Shown: one piece after another, positions 1-5,454 of the stretch
How the letters are laid out: each line of letters starts with the position of its first letter
Numbering within the stretch: position 1 is the first letter of the stretch
Assembly: GCA_030431185.1 (NCBI GenBank)
Contig: JAUIJO010000174.1
Coordinates: 1 to 6,740, forward strand
Reading direction: 5' to 3'
Source of the DNA: Gammaproteobacteria bacterium
Lineage (GTDB): Bacteria; Pseudomonadota; Gammaproteobacteria; Xanthomonadales; Xanthomonadaceae
Length of the DNA: 6,740 nucleotides
Made by a program: the position numbers and the translations under genes
The notes under the pieces: generated by a model
What the model was told of the DNA's origin: nothing
Databases searched by the model: none
What the model saw: the letters and a program-made list of their open reading frames with translations, nothing else

Positions 1-678
1 GCTGACGCCGAGGTCGAGGAACTTGCCGCCCAGCGACTCGATCTGCTCGCGGGTCTCGGGCCGCACGTCGAACCCCTCGACCTGCGCGCCCAGGCGCTTC
101 GCGGTGGCGATCGCCTGCAGCCCGGCGACGCCGGCGCCCACCACCAGCACCTTAGATGGGCGGATGGTGCCGGCCGCGGTGGTCAGCATGGGAAAGAAAC
201 GCGGCGCCAGCTGCGCGGCGATCAGCACCGCCTTGTACCCGGCCATGCCCGCCTGCGAGCTGAGCACGTCCATCGCCTGCGCCCGCGTGGTGCGCGGCAA
301 GCGTTCCAGGGGAAAGGCGAGGATGCCCCGTGCCCGGATGGCTTCGCCACGGGCATCGTCGGCCTGCGGCGCGAGCATGCCCACCAGCGAAGCGCCCGCG
401 CGCATGCCGTTCAAGGCGTCGTTCGCGGGCGGCTGCACGCACAGCAGCAGGTCCGCGGCGGTCACCACGGCGGCCATGTCGTCGACCAGTTCCGCGCCGG
501 CCTCGGCATAGGCGGCGTCGCTGAAGGAGGCGGCGCTGCCCGCTCCCCGCTCGAGCAGCACGCGTGCGCCGGCGGCGACGAACTTCCTGCAGGTCTCCGG
601 CGTCATCGCCACCCGGCGTTCGCCCGGCGCACGTTCGCGCAGTACCCCGACCGTCGCACTTTCCGTGTCTACCGCCAT
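1..678 (-). CDS. pntA: NAD(P) transhydrogenase subunit alpha, N-terminal part (gene continues beyond left edge)
   Basis: The product is the NAD(H)-binding alpha subunit of the proton-translocating transhydrogenase. In the membrane complex with PntB it passes hydride from NADH to NADP+, driven by the proton gradient, and supplies NADPH. The visible 226 residues have no stop before the left edge. They start with the family N-terminus (GVLRERAPGERRVAMTPE, residues 11-28). A conserved segment follows (RAQAMDVLSSQAGMAGYKA, 132-150), then the Rossmann nucleotide-binding loop VLVVGAGVAG (177-186) and the strand-end acid in FDVRPE (203-208). The ATG at 678 was chosen because GGAG lies 7 bases upstream and the ATG 5 bases earlier runs straight into a stop. 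Many bacteria split the alpha subunit into two polypeptides; the C-terminal part is outside the window, so that cannot be judged here. The family call is secure; full length and subunit organisation are not visible. Confidence 0.95.
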   Translation of the reverse strand, partial: MAVDTESATVGVLRERAPGERRVAMTPETCRKFVAAGARVLLERGAGSAASFSDAAYAEAGAELVDDMAAVVTAADLLLCVQPPANDALNGMRAGASLVGMLAPQADDARGEAIRARGILAFPLERLPRTTRAQAMDVLSSQAGMAGYKAVLIAAQLAPRFFPMLTTAAGTIRPSKVLVVGAGVAGLQAIATAKRLGAQVEGFDVRPETREQIESLGGKFLDLGVS

Positions 679-685
679 GCCATCA

Positions 686-723
686 CTCCGCGTGGGGCGT
701 CGCCCCGGACTTCCGGCATCGTA
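686..723 (-). promoter_or_regulatory. Candidate pntA promoter -10 and ribosome binding site
   Basis: On the minus strand a TACGAT hexamer (723-718) could serve as a -10 box, and GGAG (689-686) sits 7 bases before the pntA ATG. No good -35 box is seen about 17 bases further upstream. A short GGGGC/GCCCC hairpin (694-706) lies in the presumed leader just before the ribosome binding site. The ribosome binding site is convincing; the promoter is a guess from one hexamer. If real, it would make pntA independent of the DUF1631 gene upstream of it. Confidence 0.3.
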
Positions 724-773
724 ACCAAAGCCCCGCGCGCATGCGATGGCCGGCGGGACTCATCCCGGGATAG

Positions 774-803
774 CGGGCGCGGCGCCCGGACCATCGGGCC
801 GGG
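774..803 (-). terminator. GC-rich hairpins downstream of the DUF1631 gene, possible terminator
   Basis: Two overlapping, mutually exclusive inverted repeats lie 10-40 bases past the DUF1631 stop codon. One is CGGGCG/CGCCCG (774-779 and 783-788, 3-base loop); the other is CCCGG/CCGGG (785-789 and 799-803, 9-base loop). No run of T follows on the minus strand, so a classical intrinsic terminator is not shown. In a genome this rich in GC, short hairpins arise easily by chance. Confidence 0.3.
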
Positions 804-812
804 ACGCAGCGA

Positions 813-3104
813 TCAATCGGTGCCGGTGGCGCTGTCGATGCGCTCGCGCACGCGGCGCATCGCTTCGTCGAAGGCCGAGCGCTCGGACCCCACGACCAGG
901 CGACCGTCCTGCTCCATCACCGCCAGTTCCTCGGCCGATGCGACCAGCACGCGCAGGCCGCGCCGGTTGACGAGCAGGTAGCGGGACGTCATCGGGCTGA
1001 TCCACGCGACCTTCGCCGAGACGATATCGCCATGGATGTCGGTGAGACGGACCCAGTCCCCCGCCGCGAGCCCGCGCATGCGCTCGGCCACGTGCGGATC
1101 ATGCCCGACGGTGGACGTGCCGCCGGCGAGCCACAGTTTGCGTTCCTCGCCGCTTTCCACGGTTTCGCCGGCCGCCAGCGGTTGCGCGGTCTGCGCCCGG
1201 CGCGGGCCATCCGGCGTCGCCAGCGCGCGCACCAGTCCCGCCAGGCCATGCTGCGCCGCGCTCTCATCGAGCCCGGAGCTGCCGAGGCAACGCAGGACCA
1301 GGGGTTCGATCGCCAGCAGGTGGTCGGCCAGCTCGCGCCCGCGGTTCTCGGCCGCGAGCTTGTCGGCCTCGAGCAGGGCGTCGCCCAGCTTCATCGCCTC
1401 CTCGCGCTTGCTGCCGTCCTCGTCGCGCAACAGGGTCTGCACGATGTGGTGCCGCCAGGGCATGGCGAGGAAGTCGGCGACGGCCTGGGTCAGGCGCGTG
1501 CTGCGCAGGCGATCGGTCAAGGCTTCGTCCGCGGTTTCGCGCGCCTTGTCCAGGCGTTCGCGACCGAGGGTCGCCTTGACCAGCCGGTCCTCCTGCAGGC
1601 TGCTGCGCTTGCGGTGCTGGCCGAGCAGGGAGTCGAGTTCGGCATGGGCCAGCTCGAACACCGCCACGTCCTCGTTGTATTCGGCCACCACGCGCTGCGA
1701 CACCGAGGCCGCCCGTTCGAGCAGTTCCTTTTCCTGCGGCGTCGTACCCTGGTTACCCTCGCAGGCCTCGGTGATCGCGTCGAGCAGCTTGCGTGCCGGA
1801 TGTTCGCGTTCGACGAACAGGCCTTCGTCGGTCAGCGCGACCTTGACGTAGGGGAGCACCAGCCTGCCGTAGAGGCGGCGCGCGCGATCCTGCAGGGAAT
1901 TGGTCCGGAACAGCGAATCGAACAGCAGCGCCACCAGGTCGATGGCGTCTTCCTCGTCGGCGCTGAAGCGGGTCTGCTCGGGGTCCACGCCGATGCGCCG
2001 GGCACCGTCGGACAGGTGGTCGCGGATGGCTTCGCCCAGGCGACCTGGGCCCGCGAGCGCGCGCGCGAAGGTATCGGAAGGCTCGGGCTGGAGCAGGCTG
2101 ACCACGCTGAGCATCTCGTCGATGCGCAGTTCGCGGCGCGGGTTGCTGAGCCCGCGATCACGCGCCGGTTGCGGACGGGAGGGGGCCGCGCCGGATGCGC
2201 CCTGGCTCGACGGCGCCGCGGCGCCGCCGCCCGCCAGCGAGCCCTGGCGCCACATGCGCAGCATCGAGCGCAGGTCGCTCAGGTCGGCGTCGGCCATGCC
2301 TCCACCGCCGTCGCCGCCGCCCATTGCTCCGACGTCGCCTGTGAAGCCCCGGGTATCCGTCCCATTCTCCACGCCTGCCGGTCCTCGATAGGGCACGGCG
2401 TCGACCGTGTCGTGAGTGAAATCCTGGCGTATCGGCGACGCCCCGCCACGGCCCTGGGGCGCGGCGCCGCGCGACTGCGCCGCGCCATAGCCCGTGGCCG
2501 CCAGCAGTGCATTGGCGCGCCCGTAGAAGTCGCCCATGCGCCTTCCGAGTTCCGCCTCGTAGAGCCGGAACAGCAGGCTGCGGACGTTCTCCGTGGTCTC
2601 GTGCTCGCGGAAGGTCTCGACGAAGGCACCCGCCAGCCGTTCGGGCCCGATCGGATTGGGCGCGTCGGGCATGCCCAGGGAGGTCGCCATCTCGCGCAGG
2701 CGGCCCTGCATGACCTGCAGGGGCTCGTCGAACCGACCCTGCAGGCTTTCGGCCATGCGTTGGCCGTCCAGGTGGTAGGCCAGGTGCTGGTCGTCGATCA
2801 GTCCCAGCGGGAGATCGCCGCGCGCACGCACGCGCAGGCCGCGGAAGTCGTCGAAGCCTTTCGCCAGTTGCTGGCGGTAGCGCATCACCAGCGAGGCGTT
2901 CTGCTGCTTGAGCATGCGCAGGCAGGTCTGGTCCTCGAAATGGCCGGGGCCGACGTCTCCGGACTGGAGGGCCATCGACAAGGCCTGCTCCACCCCCGGG
3001 TACAGGGCATCGGGCAGGCTGCCGAGCTGCTCGACGGCTTGGCGCTTGATTTCCTCCAACACGCGCAACGGTTCACTGCGCGTCGCCTGCGATGGATTCA
3101 ACAC
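813..3104 (-). CDS. DUF1631 family protein of unknown function
   Basis: A 763-residue protein recognised as DUF1631, a family widespread in Xanthomonadaceae and Pseudomonas with no established function (older entries mislabel some as thymidine phosphorylase). It has no signal peptide or membrane segment and is probably cytosolic. An alpha-helical N-terminal region (about 1-205) is followed by a low-complexity linker rich in G, A, S, P and Q (about 205-320), then a long, highly charged helical region (about 325-630). Residues 680-735 form a small beta-rich module (WVRLTDIHGDI, then KVAWISPMTSRYLLVNRRG), and the tail is helical. This module looks PilZ-like in layout, but the c-di-GMP signatures RxxxR and D/NxSxxG are not visible. 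The start is GTG at 3104: AGGGG lies 7 bases upstream and an in-frame TAA at 3110-3108 bars any longer form; TTG at 3101 is an alternative. It is divergent from the nitroreductase gene, with a repeat-rich region between them. Confidence 0.9.
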   Translation of the reverse strand: MLNPSQATRSEPLRVLEEIKRQAVEQLGSLPDALYPGVEQALSMALQSGDVGPGHFEDQTCLRMLKQQNASLVMRYRQQLAKGFDDFRGLRVRARGDLPLGLIDDQHLAYHLDGQRMAESLQGRFDEPLQVMQGRLREMATSLGMPDAPNPIGPERLAGAFVETFREHETTENVRSLLFRLYEAELGRRMGDFYGRANALLAATGYGAAQSRGAAPQGRGGASPIRQDFTHDTVDAVPYRGPAGVENGTDTRGFTGDVGAMGGGDGGGGMADADLSDLRSMLRMWRQGSLAGGGAAAPSSQGASGAAPSRPQPARDRGLSNPRRELRIDEMLSVVSLLQPEPSDTFARALAGPGRLGEAIRDHLSDGARRIGVDPEQTRFSADEEDAIDLVALLFDSLFRTNSLQDRARRLYGRLVLPYVKVALTDEGLFVEREHPARKLLDAITEACEGNQGTTPQEKELLERAASVSQRVVAEYNEDVAVFELAHAELDSLLGQHRKRSSLQEDRLVKATLGRERLDKARETADEALTDRLRSTRLTQAVADFLAMPWRHHIVQTLLRDEDGSKREEAMKLGDALLEADKLAAENRGRELADHLLAIEPLVLRCLGSSGLDESAAQHGLAGLVRALATPDGPRRAQTAQPLAAGETVESGEERKLWLAGGTSTVGHDPHVAERMRGLAAGDWVRLTDIHGDIVSAKVAWISPMTSRYLLVNRRGLRVLVASAEELAVMEQDGRLVVGSERSAFDEAMRRVRERIDSATGTD

Positions 3105-3111
3105 ACCTTAT

Positions 3112-3171
3112 CCCCTGACCCGTAAGTGACGCCCAGCGGCGTTTAGAGCGTACTGGGCAGCATAGTGGCAA
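3112..3171 (-). promoter_or_regulatory. Candidate promoter and ribosome binding site of the DUF1631 gene
   Basis: On the minus strand TTGCCA (3171-3166) matches the sigma-70 -35 consensus at five of six positions. After an 18-base spacer comes TCTAAA (3147-3142), a four-of-six -10 match. Transcription would start near 3135 and give a leader of about 30 bases. AGGGG (3116-3112) is a well placed Shine-Dalgarno sequence 7 bases before the GTG start. A GGGTCA box abuts the upstream side of the -35, and a TGACCC box overlaps the ribosome binding site, so a bound protein could affect both steps. The promoter is predicted by eye only. Confidence 0.4.
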
Positions 3172-3214
3172 GATGGGTCACTTATATTTACGACCATCAC
3201 AATCTGTGACCCAT
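3116..3214. repeat. TGACCC/GGGTCA inverted-repeat cluster in the divergent intergenic region, operator-like
   Basis: Three copies of one hexamer lie in about 100 bases: TGACCC at 3116-3121, its reverse GGGTCA at 3175-3180, and TGACCC again at 3207-3212. The last two sit in a perfect 9-base inverted repeat, ATGGGTCAC (3173-3181) and GTGACCCAT (3206-3214), with 24 bases between the arms. The right arm includes two bases of the nitroreductase start codon. The left pair also forms TAAGTGAC/GTCACTTA (3123-3130 and 3177-3184), which encloses GCCCAG/CTGGGC (3131-3136 and 3153-3158). The arrangement suggests either a binding site for a dimeric regulator controlling both genes or alternative RNA hairpins at the 5' end of the messages. 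The repeats are seen directly; the regulatory role is inferred. Confidence 0.55.
3182..3205 (+). promoter_or_regulatory. AT-rich segment, possible nitroreductase promoter
   Basis: This is the most AT-rich stretch in the window and lies exactly between the arms of the 9-base inverted repeat. TATATT (3183-3188) is a possible -10 box, which would give a leader of under 20 bases before the ATG at 3213. No acceptable -35 box is seen upstream and no Shine-Dalgarno sequence precedes the ATG, so the exact promoter is uncertain. Confidence 0.25.
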
Positions 3215-3830
3215 GTCGCCCAATACCCCTGATTCGCCCCCCGCATCCCCTTCTTCGCTCGATCGGCAGCTCGCCCCACTCGACGCCCGCCGCTCGGTGC
3301 CCGCCCGCCAACTGGACGCGCCGGCCCCCGACGCCGCCACCCTCGCGCGACTGCTGCGCTCGGCCAGCCGGGTCCCGGACCACGGCAAGCGCGTGCCGTG
3401 GCGCTTCATCACCATGCGCGGCGATGCGCGCCACGCCGTCGGCGACCGCCTGGCGGCGCTGACCGCCTCCCGCGACCCGCAGGCCGGCGAAGGCGCCATC
3501 GAGAAGGACCGCCAACGCTTCTCGCACGCGCCCCTGGTCGTGACGGTGGTGGCCCGGCTCGAGCCGGACGACAAGATCCCGGCACAGGAGCGGCTGCTCA
3601 CGGCGGGGTGCGTGTGTTTTGCCCTGCTGCAGGCCGCCCAGGCCGCCGGCTTCGCGGGCACCTGGCTGACCGGCTGGCCGGCCTACGATCCGACCGTGCA
3701 CGAGTGGCTGGGCCTGGCCGAACACGAGACCGTGGCCGGCTTCATCCACCTGGGCACCCCCGGCATCGACGCGCCGGAACGCGACCGCCCCGATCCGGAC
3801 GCCCTGTCGACGGAATGGCGGGCCCCATGA
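3213..3830 (+). CDS. Nitroreductase family protein, YdjA-like
   Basis: A 205-residue FMN-dependent NAD(P)H oxidoreductase of the nitroreductase fold, closest in pattern to Escherichia coli YdjA; such proteins act as cytosolic dimers, and the natural substrate of this subgroup is unknown. Matching segments are DARRSVPAR (24-32, the N-terminal RRS FMN-phosphate motif), RVPDHGKRVPWRF (53-65), HAPLVVTVVA (105-114), TAGCVCFALLQAA (130-142), GFAGTWLTGW (146-155) and VAGFIHLGTP (174-183). The N-terminus is about 15 residues longer than YdjA and rich in P and S, so translation may begin later. The ATG at 3213 is kept because no later ATG precedes the conserved RRS motif, yet no Shine-Dalgarno sequence stands before it and it overlaps an inverted-repeat arm. 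Its TGA overlaps the next gene's ATG as ATGA, which indicates translational coupling with the exonuclease. Confidence 0.88.
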   Translation: MSPNTPDSPPASPSSLDRQLAPLDARRSVPARQLDAPAPDAATLARLLRSASRVPDHGKRVPWRFITMRGDARHAVGDRLAALTASRDPQAGEGAIEKDRQRFSHAPLVVTVVARLEPDDKIPAQERLLTAGCVCFALLQAAQAAGFAGTWLTGWPAYDPTVHEWLGLAEHETVAGFIHLGTPGIDAPERDRPDPDALSTEWRAP

Positions 3831-4735
3831 CGGCACCGACCCTCTACCTGGTCGATGCCAGCCTGTACGTGTTCCGCGCCTGGCACTCGATGCCGGACGA
3901 ATTCCAGGATGCCGAAGGCTGGCCCACCAATGCGGTGCAGGGTTTCGCTCGCTTCCTGGCCGAACTGCTCGAGCGCACCCGGCCCACGCATATCGTGGTG
4001 GCGTTCGACGAGGCGCTCGACCTGTGTTTCCGCAACACGCTCTACCCCGCCTACAAGGCCAACCGTGAGCCCGCCCCGGAAGCCCTCAAGCGCCAGTTCG
4101 CGCATTGCCGGGCCCTGTGCACCGCGCTGGGGCTGGACGTGCTGTCGCATGGGGAGTACGAAGCCGACGACCTGATAGGCAGCGCCGCCCACGCCGCGCG
4201 CGCCCACGGCTACCGGGCGGTCATCGTCTCCGCCGACAAGGACCTGTCGCAGCTGCTCGGCGAGGGCGACGAGCAATGGGATTACGCGCGCAACCAGCGC
4301 TGGGGCGCGGCGGGCGTGCCGGCGAGGCATGGCGTCGAGGCACGCCAGATCGCCGACTACCTCGCCCTGACTGGCGACAGCGTCGACAACATCCCGGGCG
4401 TCCCCGGTATCGGCGCCAAGACCGCGGCCGCCCTGCTGGGTCATTTCGGAACGCTCGATGCCCTGCTCGAGCGCCTGGATGAAGTGCCCTTCCTGCGCAT
4501 CCGCGGCGCCGCGGGCACTGCCCGGAAACTCCGCGAGCATCGCGAGCAGGCCCTGCTGTGCCGGCAGCTCACCACCATCGCGCTGGACGCTCCGCTGGAG
4601 GGCGCGCGCCCGCATTTCGTGCGCGCCGGCGGCGACGCCGCGGCACTGCTCGCACTGTGCGAGTCCCTGCGCTTCGGCCCGCTGACCCGGCGCCGCCTCC
4701 ACGAGGCCGCCGGGCTCGCCTACGGGTCGGCCTGA
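3827..4735 (+). CDS. Stand-alone 5'-3' exonuclease / flap endonuclease (Pol I N-terminal domain type, Xni-like)
   Basis: A 302-residue structure-specific nuclease of the FEN family, related to the 5' nuclease domain of DNA polymerase I and to E. coli Xni (ExoIX). Members trim 5' flaps or RNA primers using divalent metal. The metal-binding acids are visible: D10 in LYLVDAS, D61 in VVAFDE, E112/D114/D115 in EYEADDLIG, D137 and D139 in SADKDL, and D184/D187 in GDSVDN. FRNTLYPAYKANR (68-80) is the conserved basic segment contacting DNA. DNIPGVPGIGAKTAAALL (187-204) is the helix-hairpin-helix (H3TH) element. The set looks complete, so activity is expected. It is about 50 residues longer than E. 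coli Xni, mostly after the H3TH region. It has no Shine-Dalgarno sequence of its own and starts inside the nitroreductase stop (ATGA), so it probably depends on translation of that gene. Orthology to Xni specifically is not certain; the family is. Confidence 0.93.
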   Translation: MTAPTLYLVDASLYVFRAWHSMPDEFQDAEGWPTNAVQGFARFLAELLERTRPTHIVVAFDEALDLCFRNTLYPAYKANREPAPEALKRQFAHCRALCTALGLDVLSHGEYEADDLIGSAAHAARAHGYRAVIVSADKDLSQLLGEGDEQWDYARNQRWGAAGVPARHGVEARQIADYLALTGDSVDNIPGVPGIGAKTAAALLGHFGTLDALLERLDEVPFLRIRGAAGTARKLREHREQALLCRQLTTIALDAPLEGARPHFVRAGGDAAALLALCESLRFGPLTRRRLHEAAGLAYGSA

Positions 4736-4755
4736 ACCCGCGGCCGCGCGAAGCC

Positions 4756-4770
4756 ACGCGCACCGCGCGT
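4756..4770 (+). terminator. Small GC hairpin between exonuclease and NUDIX genes
   Basis: ACGCGC (4756-4761) and GCGCGT (4765-4770) form a perfect 6-base stem with a 3-base loop, starting 21 bases after the exonuclease stop. No T run follows. It might weaken read-through into the NUDIX gene or may be chance in a CG-repetitive stretch. Confidence 0.25.
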
Positions 4771-4776
4771 CCGCGC

Positions 4777-4801
4777 TAGGATCGGGCCCACTGCAAGGGA
4801 G
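4777..4801 (+). promoter_or_regulatory. Candidate -10 box and ribosome binding site of the NUDIX gene
   Basis: TAGGAT (4777-4782) resembles the -10 boxes often seen in high-GC xanthomonads, but no -35 box is recognisable at the right distance. AGGGAG (4796-4801) is a strong Shine-Dalgarno sequence 5 bases before the ATG at 4807 and fixes that start. The promoter is uncertain; the 71-base gap would also allow co-transcription with the exonuclease gene. Confidence 0.35.
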
Positions 4802-4806
4802 AGACC

Positions 4807-5370
4807 ATGGATACCAGCGACACCCCCGACACCCCCCTTCCGACCGAGACGCTGTACGAGGGGCAGTGGTTGCGCCTGTGCCGGCGGGGCAAGTGGGAGT
4901 TCGCCGAGCGCACGCATGGCAAGGGCATGGCCGTGATCATCATCGCGGTCACGCCGGAGGACCGGGTGGTCTTCGTCGACCAGTACCGCGCGCCGCTGGG
5001 CAGCCGCACGATCGAGATGCCCGCCGGGCTGGTGGGCGACGACCATGCCGACGACACCCTGGCCTCGGCCGCGCGGCGCGAGCTGATCGAGGAAACCGGC
5101 TGGGACGCCGCGCGGGTCGACGTGCTCCTGGTCGGCCCCACGTCCTCGGGCATGAGCAGCGAGCGGATCGCCTTCGTCCGCGCCCGCGGGCTCACCCGCG
5201 TCGGCGAAGGCGGCGGCATCGACGACGAGGACATCACCGTCCACGAGATCCCGCGCCAGGAGGCCCCGGCATGGCTGATGGCCCGGCAGGCCGAGGGCTA
5301 CGAACTCGACCTCAAGCTCTGGGCCGGCCTGTGGATGATCGAACACAACCCCGACGGCAGTCCCGCCTGA
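4807..5370 (+). CDS. NUDIX hydrolase, ADP-ribose pyrophosphatase-like
   Basis: A 187-residue cytosolic NUDIX enzyme expected to split a nucleoside diphosphate linked to another group, most likely ADP-ribose or a similar nucleotide sugar. Before the box comes VVFVDQYRAPLGSRTIEMPAGLVG (54-77), the pattern of the ADP-ribose pyrophosphatase branch. The NUDIX box spans G77 to W99 with the catalytic core RELIEETGW (91-99), where E92, E95 and E96 coordinate metal. The usual first glutamate of Gx5Ex7REUxEExGU is aspartate here (D83). After the box, PTSSGMSSE (111-119) resembles the substrate loop (SPGxSxE) of ADP-ribose pyrophosphatases. The first 12 residues are a D/T/P-rich tail. The ATG at 4807 has an excellent ribosome binding site. 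It follows the exonuclease gene by 71 bases on the same strand and converges on pip. Substrate is inferred from family resemblance only. Confidence 0.92.
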   Translation: MDTSDTPDTPLPTETLYEGQWLRLCRRGKWEFAERTHGKGMAVIIIAVTPEDRVVFVDQYRAPLGSRTIEMPAGLVGDDHADDTLASAARRELIEETGWDAARVDVLLVGPTSSGMSSERIAFVRARGLTRVGEGGGIDDEDITVHEIPRQEAPAWLMARQAEGYELDLKLWAGLWMIEHNPDGSPA

Positions 5371-5384
5371 GCGTCGCATGCATT

Positions 5385-5414
5385 GGACAGGCCCCGCATG
5401 GGTAGGGCCTGTCC
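5385..5414. terminator. Perfect 10-bp hairpin between convergent NUDIX and pip genes
   Basis: GGACAGGCCC (5385-5394) and GGGCCTGTCC (5405-5414) are exact reverse complements with a 10-base loop, 14 bases after the NUDIX stop and 40 bases past the pip stop. Such a symmetric stem between convergent genes is a typical place for a bidirectional terminator. Neither strand has a T run after it, so efficiency cannot be judged. Confidence 0.6.
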
Positions 5415-5423
5415 GGGGCGGCA

Positions 5424-5449
5424 GGGCGGCGCGGACCCGCCGCCGGCCC
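5424..5449. terminator. Second GC hairpin next to the pip stop codon
   Basis: GGGCGGCG (5424-5431) pairs with CGCCGGCCC (5441-5449) apart from a single bulged G at 5445, giving an eight-pair GC stem that begins 5 bases past the pip stop. It lies 9 bases from the perfect 10-bp stem, so the 84-base intergenic space is almost entirely structured. A role in ending pip transcription is plausible but there is no T run. Confidence 0.4.
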
Positions 5450-5454
5450 ACCGA

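Noticed and set aside
23..511. 162-codon plus-strand open frame at the left end
   Set aside because: It is opposite pntA, whose frame carries clear transhydrogenase motifs, and its own translation is low-complexity.
762..771. 10-base palindrome ATCCCGGGAT in the pntA upstream region
   Set aside because: It is a single short self-complementary stretch without a second copy, T run or relation to a promoter box; such palindromes are common by chance in GC-rich DNA.
1032..3125. 697-codon plus-strand open frame as a coding gene
   Set aside because: It is antisense to a clear DUF1631 gene, has no recognisable domain, and is explained by GC-biased codon use. It is recorded as a low-interest observation only.
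3108..3836. 242-codon minus-strand open frame opposite the nitroreductase gene
   Set aside because: The plus frame matches YdjA-type nitroreductases over its length. The antisense frame has no family features and would span the divergent control region.
3683..4702. 339-codon minus-strand open frame opposite the exonuclease gene
   Set aside because: The plus strand encodes an exonuclease with all catalytic motifs; the minus-strand translation is repetitive G/A/V/R/Q-rich sequence without domains.
4741..4770. CG-rich alternation after the exonuclease stop as a possible tandem repeat or Z-DNA segment
   Set aside because: The CGCG runs are short and irregular and typical of the base composition; only the small ACGCGC/GCGCGT stem was kept.
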